Positions 25,776-35,285 are shown, counted from the stretch's first letter. The stretch: DNA of 64,000 bases from JAZKFT01 sp039925965 (GCA_039925965.1 JBDSXW010000094.1:62001-126000), one strand, 5' to 3'. A program made the numbers and translations. Notes: generated from the letters alone by a model not told the origin.

Positions 25776-26174
25776 TTAGAAAGCTTTATTGGTTGGTTCA
25801 ATCAGGTCCCAGAGATTGCCGTAGAGGTCTTCGAAAACGGCGACCATGCCATACGGCTCGATAACGGCTGGCCTGATAATTTTTATTTGCTGGTCTTCCA
25901 GGTTTTTGAAATCGCGGTTGAAATTATCGGTGTAGAGAAAAAGGAAAACACGTCCGCCGGTTTGGTTGCCAATGTGGCTGCGCTGTTCTTCGGTAGCGGC
26001 TTTTGCCAGCAAGAGGCTGCAGCTACTGCCGGGTGGTGTTACGATTACCCAGCGTTTTTCAGGGGTCAGTGCCGTGTCTTCTGTGAGGGTGAAATGTAAT
26101 TTTTGGGTGTAGAAGGCGATGGCTTCGTCGTAGTCTGCGACTACAATTGCGATGTGAGCCAGTTGTTGTTTCAT
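25776..26174 (-). CDS. VOC family (glyoxalase/bleomycin resistance) protein
   Basis: A 132-residue single-chain VOC protein with two beta-alpha-beta-beta-beta units. It starts LAHIAIVVADYDEAIAFYTQKL, the classical first module with a metal-ligand-position His, and ends FEDLYGNLWDLIEP with the usual terminal Glu. Substrate unknown. It is immediately upstream of the PAP2-like gene. Confidence 0.87.
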   Translation of the reverse strand: MKQQLAHIAIVVADYDEAIAFYTQKLHFTLTEDTALTPEKRWVIVTPPGSSCSLLLAKAATEEQRSHIGNQTGGRVFLFLYTDNFNRDFKNLEDQQIKIIRPAVIEPYGMVAVFEDLYGNLWDLIEPTNKAF

Positions 26175-26312
26175 GGTTGTTTTGTCTGAGAGTTCCTGGC
26201 CACTTCTACCACCCCCTGACTTTGCCGTTGATACAGGCTGTCCCCCCCGGCGGAGGATATAGGTCGAAGTCCCCGCTTTTTTGGAACTGGTTCTATTTTT
26301 AGTGCGGGTTTA

Positions 26313-27824
26313 CTATAATTCTCTTCTTAGGCGGGCCACCGGAATATTCAATTGTTCTCTGTATTTTGCCACGGTTCTGCGGGCAATATTGTAGCCTTTT
26401 TCCTGGAGCATATCAGTTAGCAATTCATCGCTTAACGGTTTGCGTTTGCTTTCGGCCTCAATCATATTGCTGAGGATCTTTTTCACTTCGCGGGTACTTA
26501 CTTCCTCACCGCTGTCGGTGCTGATGCTTTCGCTAAAGAAAAATTTAAGACGGTAGGTACCAAATTCGCTTTGAACAAACTTGCTGTTGGCTACCCGGCT
26601 CACGGTACTGATATCGAGACCAGTTTTCTCGGCAATGTCTTTCAGAATCATGGGGCGCATGGTGGTTTCGTCGCCGGTAAGAAAGAACTCTTTTTGCCGG
26701 TCCATGATGGCCTGCATGGTATTCATCAGTGTTTCCTGTCGCTGCTTGATGATCTCAATAAACCATTTAGCCGCATCTATTTTTTGCTTGATGAACAGTA
26801 CCGCTTCTTTTTGGCGCTTATCCTTTTTTTGGCCCTTGTTATAATCCGTCAGCATTTCACGGTAGTCGCTACTGATGCGCAGGTCGGGAGCGTTTTTACT
26901 GTTAAGGGTAATTTCAAGATCGCCTGCATTGTTCATTACAAAAAAGTCCGGGATCACGTAGCTTTCCTTGTTGTTACTTTCGCCCACATTGCCACCTGGG
27001 CGCGGGTTCAGGCGAAGGATGGTGCCGATGACTTCCTTCAATTGCTCATCGTCTATATTAAGTCCACGCTGTATTTTATCGTAGTGCTTCTTGGTAAACT
27101 CATCGAAGTATTTTTCAATTACAACCATGGGAAGTTTTACATCTTTACCGTCGATGAGCATACGTCGCATCTGGATCAGCAGGCACTCCTGCAGGTTGCG
27201 GGCGGCCACGCCGGGTGGGTCAAAAAGCTGGATCCTTTTAATCAGGTCTTCCACTTCTTCATCCGTTGCCATTACATTTTGGCGGAATGCCAGGTCGTCC
27301 ACGATAGAAGCTACTTCGCGGCGGAGGTAACCATCGTCGTCGATGCTCCCCACTATCTGTTCTGCCACTTTGCCCATTCGTTCGTCCACTTCCAGCAACC
27401 CCAGCTGGTCTACCAGCATATCGTGGAAGGTGGTTTCCACTTTGTAAGGCATGACCTGCCGGTCTTCCAGTTCGGGGTAATTGTCGTCTTTTAGGCGGTA
27501 GTCGGCGATGCCATCATCGGCCTCATAATCACTCATTTCAATATTTTCGAAGGGATCTTCATGTTCGTCGGCAGCGCTGCTGTTATCAAACTCTTCGGCT
27601 GGCGTTTCAAACTCTTCAGTAGTCGTTTCAGAAAAATCCTCTTCCTGCTGCGGCGCCTCTTCACCTTCGCCGTCCCCGAGCTCCAGGGCCGGGTTTTCTT
27701 CCAGTTCTTCTTTAATGCGCTCTTCCAGGTTAGCAGTAGGCACCTGCAGCAACTTCATCAGTTGAATCTGCTGTGGTAAAAGCTTTTGCTGGAGTCGCTG
27801 TTGTAAGGATTGACCAATTGCCAT
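26313..27824 (-). CDS. rpoN: RNA polymerase sigma-54 factor
   Basis: A 503-residue sigma-54. Region I is Gln/Leu-rich (LQQRLQQKLLPQQIQLMKLLQ begins at residue 6) and region II is strongly acidic (about 45-110). The core-binding domain follows, then the helix-turn-helix (ISTVSRVANSKFVQ, about 395-410) and the RpoN box ARRTVAKYREQ near the C-terminus. It should direct transcription at GG-N10-GC promoters with an enhancer-binding activator; none is encoded in this window. Single gene. Confidence 0.96.
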   Translation of the reverse strand: MAIGQSLQQRLQQKLLPQQIQLMKLLQVPTANLEERIKEELEENPALELGDGEGEEAPQQEEDFSETTTEEFETPAEEFDNSSAADEHEDPFENIEMSDYEADDGIADYRLKDDNYPELEDRQVMPYKVETTFHDMLVDQLGLLEVDERMGKVAEQIVGSIDDDGYLRREVASIVDDLAFRQNVMATDEEVEDLIKRIQLFDPPGVAARNLQECLLIQMRRMLIDGKDVKLPMVVIEKYFDEFTKKHYDKIQRGLNIDDEQLKEVIGTILRLNPRPGGNVGESNNKESYVIPDFFVMNNAGDLEITLNSKNAPDLRISSDYREMLTDYNKGQKKDKRQKEAVLFIKQKIDAAKWFIEIIKQRQETLMNTMQAIMDRQKEFFLTGDETTMRPMILKDIAEKTGLDISTVSRVANSKFVQSEFGTYRLKFFFSESISTDSGEEVSTREVKKILSNMIEAESKRKPLSDELLTDMLQEKGYNIARRTVAKYREQLNIPVARLRREL

Positions 27825-28032
27825 TTAATAAACCAGGTTCTAAAAGATTAAAAATCAGGCTCATTGTTTCGCTAGACACGAATCAATAGACCGGGTACGA
27901 ATGAAAAAATACGGTTGCTTTTCGATTTTTGCAACAGTACAGGTTCTTTTTCCGCTAATTCCTAAAATTGGTATAAAATTCTCAATCCAGTCTTTAGCGG
28001 ACGGCGTAAATTTACACACAAACCCATCAGCC

Positions 28033-28380
28033 ATGCGGTCTTTCCCTATTTCTTTGTTTGTCGTTTTTTTTGTACATGCACACATGGCTGCAGCACAAAC
28101 AAGTCAATTGGTGTGGACCCAACAGGAAATTTTGAAACAATCCTACCGCCCATTTATCAAAGAAGTCAAACCCATTCATTTTGCTGGCACCGATACTTCA
28201 TGGCTGCCGCCGGCGCAAAAGAAGAGTTATTTCCCCCCCAATTTTTACACCCAAAATATGGGTGCAGTATGCAAAGTAGAATTGAAAATGCAAAAACGCA
28301 TCAACTTTCCGCTGTTTATCAGGCTTGGTGGTAAGGATTATGTCGACCAGATGGAAGGAAAGTTTTCGCCACGACGGTGA
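28033..28380 (+). CDS. Small exported hypothetical protein
   Basis: A 115-residue protein with a signal peptide (SLFVVFFVHAHMAAAQ). The mature part has an aromatic-rich centre (PPNFYTQNMGAVCKVELKMQ) and ends FIRLGGKDYVDQMEGK. Similar RLGxxDYV(x)MEGK endings occur in small proteins of Chitinophagaceae; no function is known to me. The frame is open 44 codons further upstream, but the leader starts at the ATG at 28033. Divergent from rpoN. Confidence 0.6.
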   Translation: MRSFPISLFVVFFVHAHMAAAQTSQLVWTQQEILKQSYRPFIKEVKPIHFAGTDTSWLPPAQKKSYFPPNFYTQNMGAVCKVELKMQKRINFPLFIRLGGKDYVDQMEGKFSPRR

Positions 28381-28808
28381 GCTTCCATCCCCGGTTATTG
28401 TGCGAATCCTGCCGTCCGTAAGGCCCGGAGTAGAAACATCGCCGTAGAAGCATCATGCGAAAGGTCCGTGGGAGTTATTATTCATTATTGTTTCTAAGGC
28501 GATGTCTATGGTAAGCCTTTCTTTGTGTTGGCCCAGGATCCGCCGTATCAACCAAATGAAACCCCAAAGTGCAATCCTGCAATGCGATGGCTTCGGGAAA
28601 CTTTATCTTCGATCCTCCGCCTACCGCCTACCGCCGCCCCCGCCTCGGTATAGAGTATGGTTTAGAAGTGGAACTTGGGAACCCGTAAACTTGTGAACTC
28701 GTCGCTTCACGCTAAAAACTGCTTAATACAACTATCATTTCTGCCTGTTTGACTGTTGAATACCATTAGCAACGTACATTGAAACTGTTACCTAACCTTA
28801 TCCTGACC
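28381..28808. other. 428-bp gap with short-period repeat words
   Basis: No gene is credible here. CCTCCGCCTACCGCCTACCGCC lies at 28614-28635, and CCCGTAAACTTGTGAACTCGT at 28682-28702. Both read like degenerate short tandem words. The stretch before the patatin gene probably holds its promoter, but no box with correct spacing was found. Confidence 0.4.
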
Positions 28809-30419
28809 ATGGAAACACAACTTAAAGGCTTCAAACAATTCATTGCGGAATCCAGGGTGGATGAAGACGTAGTGAACCCGATCATTGATGTGTTGAAAGC
28901 GCGGGAAAAAGAACGTACGGGTATCGAAAGGATGCCTGTTTTCAGCGACCTGGTTAAGACAGAGGACGACAAAGAATATCAATATGTCAATTATGTGCAG
29001 GAGGGCGGCGGAGTACTGGGTGTTGCGCTCGTGGGCTACACTTATGTACTCGAAAAACTGGGAATCCGTTTTTTGAAACTGGCCGGCACCAGTGCTGGAG
29101 CCATCAATACGATGATGCTGGCCGCGGTAGACCGGAAGAATTATGCCACAGCAGAGAAGGAACTCAACGAAACGTTTACCACGCAGTCGGAGATCATTTT
29201 ATTTGAATTGCTCAACTTTAGGTTATGGGACCTGGTAGATGGCTCCAGGTTTGGCAAGTGGCTGATCGGTTCGGCTATTAAGGCGAGTAATCATTTAAAA
29301 CGGTTTTTTAAAGTGCTGTTGTTTTGCCTTGTCTTTGGCTTGTTCTCCTCGCTTTTTTTTGGTATCCTGAATATGGTGGAGCCCAGTGCGGACGGCTTCT
29401 GGGAAGGATTACGCATAACGGTAAAATTGGCTTCGATCGTCGCAATATCATCTGTTTTGCTGCTGACCTTTGTTATGCTCATAACTAATTATTACCTCAG
29501 GCGATTTGCCAAGGCCAGTTATGGCATCAATCCCGGCAAGGCTTTTCACCAATGGATGAAAGATGTGCTGCAACGAAATGACATCAGCAATAACCAGGAG
29601 ATGGATGCCAAAATAGCCGAGCGCTGTGTGGGCCTCCGGCTCAGCAAAGCGCGGCTGGAGAAAAATTACCCGGGCGATAATAGCGCAGTCATTTCACCTT
29701 ATCTCACTATCATCGCCAGTGATATCACCAACCAAACTAAGGTGGAATTTCCGTTGATGGCGAAGGAATATTGGGCAGAGCCGGACAAGGTAAGTCCTGC
29801 CGATTTTGTGAGAGCCAGCATGAGCATCCCGGTATTTTTTGAACCCTTCAAAGTGGATGTGACACAAGTGCTCCAACGGAAAAATACCGACACGACTATG
29901 AAGGCATTTACCGATAGCCAACGCAGCGTTGAGAAGAAAGAAGTGCAGTTTGTAGACGGCGGCATCCTGAGTAATTTTCCCATCAACGTTTTTCATAATC
30001 CCAAAATAGAGTGGGCGCGTATGCCCACGTTTGGCGTGAAACTGGAAGATAAGGCCCATGAAAAAACCGATGAAAAAACAACGGCGATGAAAAAGCCAAA
30101 AAGCTCACTGCTGCCGTTCCTGGGAAGCATTCTCAGTACAATTCGTTTTTACTACGACCGCGATTTTCTAAAGCGGAATATGGTGTACGAAACCTGCATC
30201 GCCCATATCGATGTGGAAGGCATTAACTGGCTGGATTTTGGGCTGGATGAAGCAACACAGAAAAAACTTTTCCTACAAGGCGCACGGGCGGCCAAAACGT
30301 TTTTTCTCGGAAGCGAGCTGGGCGGTAATTTTTGGATGGATGGAAAAGAAAAACCTTTTAAAGCCTACGACTGGGAAACGTTTAAGGAGGAAAGGAGAAA
30401 GGTGGTGTTGGGGGGATAA
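28809..30419 (+). CDS. Patatin-like phospholipase with an inserted membrane hairpin
   Basis: A 536-residue serine acyl hydrolase. The oxyanion loop GGGVLG (residues 66-71) and nucleophile elbow GTSAG (93-97, Ser95) lie in the first part, and the catalytic Asp is in DGG (383-385, VDGGILSNFP). Between them, two hydrophobic segments (about 167-190 and 206-230) form a probable transmembrane hairpin inside the patatin domain. This would anchor the enzyme at the inner membrane. The ATG at 28809 is preferred over a TTG ten codons upstream. The substrate is presumably a phospholipid or acylglycerol. Confidence 0.87.
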   Translation: METQLKGFKQFIAESRVDEDVVNPIIDVLKAREKERTGIERMPVFSDLVKTEDDKEYQYVNYVQEGGGVLGVALVGYTYVLEKLGIRFLKLAGTSAGAINTMMLAAVDRKNYATAEKELNETFTTQSEIILFELLNFRLWDLVDGSRFGKWLIGSAIKASNHLKRFFKVLLFCLVFGLFSSLFFGILNMVEPSADGFWEGLRITVKLASIVAISSVLLLTFVMLITNYYLRRFAKASYGINPGKAFHQWMKDVLQRNDISNNQEMDAKIAERCVGLRLSKARLEKNYPGDNSAVISPYLTIIASDITNQTKVEFPLMAKEYWAEPDKVSPADFVRASMSIPVFFEPFKVDVTQVLQRKNTDTTMKAFTDSQRSVEKKEVQFVDGGILSNFPINVFHNPKIEWARMPTFGVKLEDKAHEKTDEKTTAMKKPKSSLLPFLGSILSTIRFYYDRDFLKRNMVYETCIAHIDVEGINWLDFGLDEATQKKLFLQGARAAKTFFLGSELGGNFWMDGKEKPFKAYDWETFKEERRKVVLGG

Positions 30420-30425
30420 AATTTG

Positions 30426-30502
30426 AATGTCAGCAGGTCAATAAATCATTGTTCGTTTATTATTCGGTCTAATGACCAATGACTTATTGACCTGCTGACA
30501 TT
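30426..30502. repeat. Inverted repeat made of TGAC-type words between convergent genes
   Basis: The 19-base arms AATGTCAGCAGGTCAATAA (30426-30444) and its exact complement (30484-30502) enclose 39 bases that include AATGACCAATGAC. It almost fills the 88-bp gap between the convergent patatin and aminotransferase genes. It could act as a two-way terminator, although there is no T run. Confidence 0.8.
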
Positions 30503-30507
30503 TACAA

Positions 30508-31725
30508 TTACGCTTCGACCGACTGCTCAGCAATTACTTTTTTTATCGCCACGAGCATCTGTTCGCCTTTGGCTTGTATTTGTTCTTCCGTCCACGCCAG
30601 GCTGATGGCTGTGGAAATGCAGCGGCTCATAATAGCATCACTGGGGGCAAAGGTTTTAGCTGCGTATTGTTTCAATGCGGAAGTAACTGCGGGCGTTTGT
30701 CCATTCAGGGTATCGGCATTTTTAAGATGGTCCCACTTGGTGATATAATGCCAGTTATTGATATACCAATAAAAATTCCCCGCCAATGCATTCTGTTTTT
30801 TCATTTCGGCAACAAAGGCTTTGGTCAGCTCTTCTGTAGGTAAAAACCAGCTTACAAAAGAATAGCTGTCACCTTCAGGGTCGGGGACCTGACGGAAGCT
30901 TATTTCTTCCACCTGGCTGAGGATATTGCGTAGCTGGAGGTTGTTCTTTTTTTGCGTAGCCAGAATTTTATCCAGCTTCCTGATTTGCGCCAGGCCCACT
31001 GCGGCATGCAGCTCGCTGATGCGGAAATTATAACCGATGAACGGATGCAGATCGGCACCCCGGTCCACTCCTGCATGATCGTGGCCATGATCGGTATAGC
31101 CGTCGCATTTTTCGTAAATATCTCGGCTGTTGGTCATCACGACCCCGCCTTCGCCGCAGGTAATGGTTTTTACAAAATCAAAGCTGAAAGTACCTGCATG
31201 GCCAATGGTCCCCAGCATTTTTCCTTTATAGCTACCGCCGATGCTCTGGCAGGCGTCTTCTAAAAGGATGAGATTATGATCGGCGCAAATGGCTTGTAAC
31301 GCATCCATATCAGCCATGCTGCCGCACATGTGAACGGGCATTACGCATTTGGTTTTTGCAGTGATGGCAGCTCTCACGGCTTCCGGCTTTAGGGTCAATG
31401 TTTCGTCAATATCTACCATTACAGGTATGGCACCCACAGAAAGTACCGCTTCGAAGCTGGCTACAAAAGTGAAACAAGGCATAATCACCTCGTCGCCGGC
31501 ACCAATACCAAAGGCTGCCATGGCGGTGGTAAGTGCCGCTGTGCCGCTGCTGACAAGTTGTGCGTGCTCACATTTAAAAGTATCACAGATGGCTGCTTCC
31601 AGTTCTTTTGATTTCCAGATGTTCTTACGTGGGCCATCGAAACCATACCGCATCAGGATACCTGTTTCCAATACATCGTTTACTTCTTTGCGTTCTTCGG
31701 CGCCCCAAAATTCAAAGCCTGGCAT
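30508..31725 (-). CDS. DegT/DnrJ/EryC1/StrS family PLP aminotransferase
   Basis: A 405-residue PLP enzyme of the sugar aminotransferase family. The substrate/PLP entry is seen as SSGTAALTTAMAAFGIGAGDEVIMP (phosphate contacts near residues 60-64), EDACQSIGG for the Asp that pairs with the pyridine nitrogen, and the Schiff-base Lys in FDFVKTITCGEGG. Members transfer amino groups to nucleotide-linked keto sugars. No sugar nucleotide pathway is next to it, so the product is open. Confidence 0.9.
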   Translation of the reverse strand: MPGFEFWGAEERKEVNDVLETGILMRYGFDGPRKNIWKSKELEAAICDTFKCEHAQLVSSGTAALTTAMAAFGIGAGDEVIMPCFTFVASFEAVLSVGAIPVMVDIDETLTLKPEAVRAAITAKTKCVMPVHMCGSMADMDALQAICADHNLILLEDACQSIGGSYKGKMLGTIGHAGTFSFDFVKTITCGEGGVVMTNSRDIYEKCDGYTDHGHDHAGVDRGADLHPFIGYNFRISELHAAVGLAQIRKLDKILATQKKNNLQLRNILSQVEEISFRQVPDPEGDSYSFVSWFLPTEELTKAFVAEMKKQNALAGNFYWYINNWHYITKWDHLKNADTLNGQTPAVTSALKQYAAKTFAPSDAIMSRCISTAISLAWTEEQIQAKGEQMLVAIKKVIAEQSVEA

Positions 31726-31780
31726 GTATAAAGTTTTAAAAATGTTTTAAGACTGAGCTGCGAAGGTAAGAAAGGTTTTT

Positions 31781-31806
31781 TGCCACGAATAACACGAATG
31801 GCAAGG
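31781..31806. repeat. CCACGAATAACACGAATGGC word repeat
   Basis: GCCACGAATAACACGAATGGCAAG is a short repeat of the CACGAAT word in the 253-bp gap between two - strand genes. The rest of the gap (31726-31978) shows no gene. Confidence 0.4.
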
Positions 31807-31978
31807 AATATAAAACAGATTTGACCACGACAGCAAGATAGAAATTCGGAGGACGCGGTCGGAGGAGATTTTAAGCAGATTTTTATTCATTGCCATTTGT
31901 GTAAAGAACGTTCCGTTAGGTATGGATTTCAGACATGAGGACGCAAACCAAAACACCCCTTTTGCATACCTGGGCTCC

Positions 31979-32716
31979 CTAACCCCTTATAAACCTCGGC
32001 TTCCGCACTATCACCCTGGATCCTTTTGCTAAAAAAACCGAATTCGGCTGAACGGACAAATAAGGAACAAAGGCTTGGCCGTACAGGTTTTCAATATCAT
32101 AACTGGCTTCAAAGGAAGTTACTGGGTACACCTTCCACCGAGGGTGCTCTACGCCGTATTCGATGGTGGTTTTGGGGTTGAGTTCGTTGTAACCCCAGTA
32201 GTGTTCAAAAATAAATTCTTCTTCGGTGCCGGATTGTATCAGTACCGGTGCGTTCTCCGCCGCAACGCTGAGGCTGTTCCATTTATCTTTAAACTTCCAG
32301 TCGTAAGAAACCTGGACTCCTGTGGTAGTTTCTAAGCGCTGGTGGCGTGTAGGCATCGCCTTATAGTGCTCGTTGTATAATCCATTGGCCATCCAGGCAA
32401 TGATATGGCGGGGTACGATTTCACTGATAAATGCCACCCCGCGTTTCCAAATTTTTCCATCAAAATGTTTGACATAGAGCCGCAGATTCACTTCCTCAAA
32501 ATTGGTGTGAAACGGCCACTTGATGCCCAACACTTTGGTGTGGTTAAAAAGAAATCCCACCACACTTACGATGACTTTGCCTTCAAAAAGATCCAGTTCG
32601 GTATATGGCGGAATAAAAGGTTCCAAAATTTCCGGTGGCACCTCGTAGTTGAGCATGATGAGGTGCTCCCAACGGGCGGAGAGAAAGATTTTTCGGGGTA
32701 AAACTTTTTCAGTCAT
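31979..32716 (-). CDS. DUF2071 (YqjF-like) family protein
   Basis: A 245-residue soluble protein of the DUF2071 family. Landmarks are FLSARWEHLIMLNYEVPPEIL at the start, PFIPPYTELDLFEGKVIVSVVGFLF, and HTNFEEVNLRLYV. These beta-rich proteins resemble acetoacetate decarboxylase folds; function unknown. Its start is only 3 bp from the end of the toxin remnant at 32720. Confidence 0.85.
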   Translation of the reverse strand: MTEKVLPRKIFLSARWEHLIMLNYEVPPEILEPFIPPYTELDLFEGKVIVSVVGFLFNHTKVLGIKWPFHTNFEEVNLRLYVKHFDGKIWKRGVAFISEIVPRHIIAWMANGLYNEHYKAMPTRHQRLETTTGVQVSYDWKFKDKWNSLSVAAENAPVLIQSGTEEEFIFEHYWGYNELNPKTTIEYGVEHPRWKVYPVTSFEASYDIENLYGQAFVPYLSVQPNSVFLAKGSRVIVRKPRFIRG

Positions 32717-32719
32717 TTT

Positions 32720-32998
32720 TTAATAGTCAAAATCTTGACTGAAATGCTTTACAGCTAACACAAACACTTTGTTGTTTTCGATTTCATAAATCATTTATTG
32801 GGAAATACATTGATCACAATGCGTCTCTACTGCAGCGTTTCATTGGAGTAAAGGCCGGAGTTGGCTCTAAATTTATGATTGCCCCGTCTATGGCCATTAA
32901 GACTATCTCCGCCAATCAGGCAATTTTGATTCAAACCAATTAAATGCAGCCGCAATATGATGTTGGGCCTTGAAATGTAACGATACAGTGAATATCAT
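32720..32998 (-). pseudogene. ParE/RelE-type toxin broken into three frames
   Basis: From the ATG at 32996-32998 the reading is MIFTVSLHFKAQHHI...FNWFESKL, a ParE/RelE-like start, then a TAG. In a second frame come LMAIDGAIINLEPTPAF and PMKRCSRDAL, the helix and strand expected next. In a third frame, MIYEIENNKVFVLAVKHFS ends at 32720, matching the family's final strands. So all parts of the fold are present but in three frames with stops. I infer a dead toxin. Confidence 0.7.
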
Positions 32999-33087
32999 TT
33001 GCCCGCCGTTTTACGATTGGTAACGATTAGTGTTCTTAGATCTTGCCAGGAAGATAATTCATCCAGGCCGCTACGCCGCTTTTCGCC

Positions 33088-33243
33088 CTAATCCTCCAGC
33101 CACTTAATATCGCGTTCACTGAGGGTTCCGGTATTTTGCCCTTGTTCATTTTCTACCGCCAAACTATATATCGTCTCCAGCAAATCACTATCGGCTTCCT
33201 GCACATTAGAAAGAATTTTTTCTTTTAATAGTGAATATTCCAT
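33088..33243 (-). CDS. Small antitoxin-like protein, perhaps truncated
   Basis: A 51-residue acidic protein (MEYSLLKEKILSNVQEADSD and on to LSERDIKWLED). It resembles the helical antitoxins that precede ParE/RelE toxins. The stop at 33088 may be premature: the same frame then stays open for 30 codons and ends at 32995 in an ATGA overlap with the toxin remnant start, the junction expected for an intact pair. Whether the short form is made or stable is unknown. Confidence 0.55.
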   Translation of the reverse strand: MEYSLLKEKILSNVQEADSDLLETIYSLAVENEQGQNTGTLSERDIKWLED

Positions 33244-33275
33244 AAAGTCATTATTCCAAAATTAGGCAATCATCT

Positions 33276-34766
33276 CTACTTCGCGATCACCACGCCACTC
33301 TCATTATTATTCCAGTCGAGGGCGCTTACACCAATCAGTTTCCCCGGATATTGGGCGAGGAATTTTTCATCGAGAATGAGTTCATCTGCGCCCTCAAAAA
33401 GCTTCACAATATTAGCGGCATTGTCACCATCAGGTTTTCCCGGCGTAAAAGCGTACACCACATAGCTGCGGAGGCGTTCGCTTTTAATACCTCTTCTGAC
33501 TAAAATAGTATTGCCTTTTTTGGTTATAAATGGATTGGGCGGCGGGATGCTGTCGATCCATTTCATCGGCGGCACCAACGCTATTGTATTGTAATAATGG
33601 TTACGCAGGCTGTCATTCCAACCATTAGGGTTTCGGTAAAAAGTTTTGGCATTATATAGCGCACTGCCTTGTATATTTCCATATTCACGCAACAATTTGA
33701 TCTGGTTGGGAAGCTGGTTCTTGTCTTTCCATGCAGCATTGCTTCCGGCCCGGTACCAGCCATGGCCGATGTACACATGTTTGCCGTAACTATGACCTGC
33801 CCACCAGTCTACCAGCACTTCGTAATCGGCCAGCTTATGGCCAAATTCCCAATAGCATTGCGGCAGCACATAGTCGATCCAGCCCATTTTTTGCCAGAGT
33901 AAAATATCGGCATATAGGTCATCGTAATTGGACAGGCCATTGGTTGCGCTGCCATCGGCGTCATTCTTTAAATTTCGCCAGATGCCAAAAGGGCTGATGC
34001 CAAATTTTACATTGGGCTTAATGCTTTTAATGGTTTTGCTGATGGACAGAATAATACTGTCGCAGTTGCTGCGCCGCCACTCGGCCTTTGACAGGCCATT
34101 CCCGTGTTTGCGAAACGATTCGCCATCAGGAAACTCTTTACCCGCAATCGGATACGGGTAAAAGTAGTCGTCGAAATGGATGGCATCCACATCATAACGG
34201 GTCACAATATCTTTCACCACATCGGTCACAAAAATCCGGGCTTCAGGATTACCGGGGTCGAAATATTTTTTATATCCTTCAGTGCCGCCGCCATAAGTAA
34301 GAAACCAATTTTTTTGAATATGGGTAATGTGATTAGGGGCAATCGAAGACTTGCCAACACTGAACACTGCCCGGTAAGGATTACACCAGGCATGAAACTC
34401 CATGCTGCGTTTATGAGTTTCATCAATCATGAACTTTAGTGGATCGTAATAAGGCGAAGGCGGCATGCCCTGCACGCCGGTGAGGTACTCGCTCCAGGGC
34501 TCCAGGCTACTTGGGTAAAAAGCATCCGCGGCGGGACGAATCTGCATGATCACCGCATTTAATCCATTTTTTTGAAACATATCCAGCAGCCGGATGAATT
34601 CAGCCTTTTGAGAATCTACAGGAAGTCCCCTTTTGCTGGGCCAGTCGATATTCTCCACGCTGGCGATCCATACGGCGCGGAATTCGAATTTGGGATTTTG
34701 GGCTTTGGAAAGAAGGAAACAAAAAGAAAAAAATATATATAGGGATAGCGATTTCTGCAATTTCAT
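33276..34766 (-). CDS. Exported GHL10 (DUF187) glycoside hydrolase-like protein
   Basis: A 496-residue TIM-barrel protein with a signal peptide (LSLYIFFSFCFLLSKAQ). The barrel opens with EFRAVWIASVENIDWPS and GLNAVIMQIRPAADAFYPS, both typical of GHL10. AIHFDDYFYPYP holds the Asp pair at the expected catalytic strand, and WIDYVLPQCYWEFGH follows. The C-terminal 90 residues look like a beta domain. These enzymes probably cleave cell-wall or other glycans, but substrates are mostly unproven. Confidence 0.87.
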   Translation of the reverse strand: MKLQKSLSLYIFFSFCFLLSKAQNPKFEFRAVWIASVENIDWPSKRGLPVDSQKAEFIRLLDMFQKNGLNAVIMQIRPAADAFYPSSLEPWSEYLTGVQGMPPSPYYDPLKFMIDETHKRSMEFHAWCNPYRAVFSVGKSSIAPNHITHIQKNWFLTYGGGTEGYKKYFDPGNPEARIFVTDVVKDIVTRYDVDAIHFDDYFYPYPIAGKEFPDGESFRKHGNGLSKAEWRRSNCDSIILSISKTIKSIKPNVKFGISPFGIWRNLKNDADGSATNGLSNYDDLYADILLWQKMGWIDYVLPQCYWEFGHKLADYEVLVDWWAGHSYGKHVYIGHGWYRAGSNAAWKDKNQLPNQIKLLREYGNIQGSALYNAKTFYRNPNGWNDSLRNHYYNTIALVPPMKWIDSIPPPNPFITKKGNTILVRRGIKSERLRSYVVYAFTPGKPDGDNAANIVKLFEGADELILDEKFLAQYPGKLIGVSALDWNNNESGVVIAK

Positions 34767-34817
34767 GAGGCGAAGATATAGGGACCGGTCTCAAGCACCA
34801 AGCTTGTGTAAACAGGA

Positions 34818-35285
34818 TCAGGCTGTAAACGGATCGGCCTTCTCTCTTATTTTATCTAATAGTGTATTTAACTGCTCTGCCTCTTTTTCGGTGAGGTTGC
34901 CCAGCACTTTATCCATTTGTTCGCTGTAGCCATCCAGCCCTTTCAATAGGTTCAGCCCTTTGTCGGTAATCACCACATCCACCAGGCGCTTATCTCTTTT
35001 GCAGGTGGTTTTCTTAACCAGTTCTTTTACGATCAGGCGATCCACAATGCGGCTGGTGTCACTCATTTTATCCAGCATTCGCTCCCTGATCTGCAGGGTA
35101 CTGAGGGGGTGTTTAGCCCCACGGAGAATCCGCAGGATATTGTATTGTTGCATCGTAAGCAGGTGGTCTGCCAATTGGCCCTGCATCTGGTCGCGTACCC
35201 AGTTGAACGTGAACACGAGGTTAATAATCCCCTTTTGATAATCGTTCCGGAAACTATCCTGCTGAATGTCTTTTTCTATACCCAT
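34818..35285 (-). CDS. MarR family transcriptional regulator
   Basis: A 155-residue winged-helix regulator. The DNA-binding part is HPLSTLQIRERMLDKMSDTSRIVDRL, followed by the wing with CKRDKRLVDVVITDKG, the canonical MarR DxR motif. The frame is open 40 codons upstream, but the ATG at 35285 gives the usual N-terminus. It is divergent from the ThuA gene with a 349-bp gap. Its ligand is unknown. Confidence 0.88.
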   Translation of the reverse strand: MGIEKDIQQDSFRNDYQKGIINLVFTFNWVRDQMQGQLADHLLTMQQYNILRILRGAKHPLSTLQIRERMLDKMSDTSRIVDRLIVKELVKKTTCKRDKRLVDVVITDKGLNLLKGLDGYSEQMDKVLGNLTEKEAEQLNTLLDKIREKADPFTA

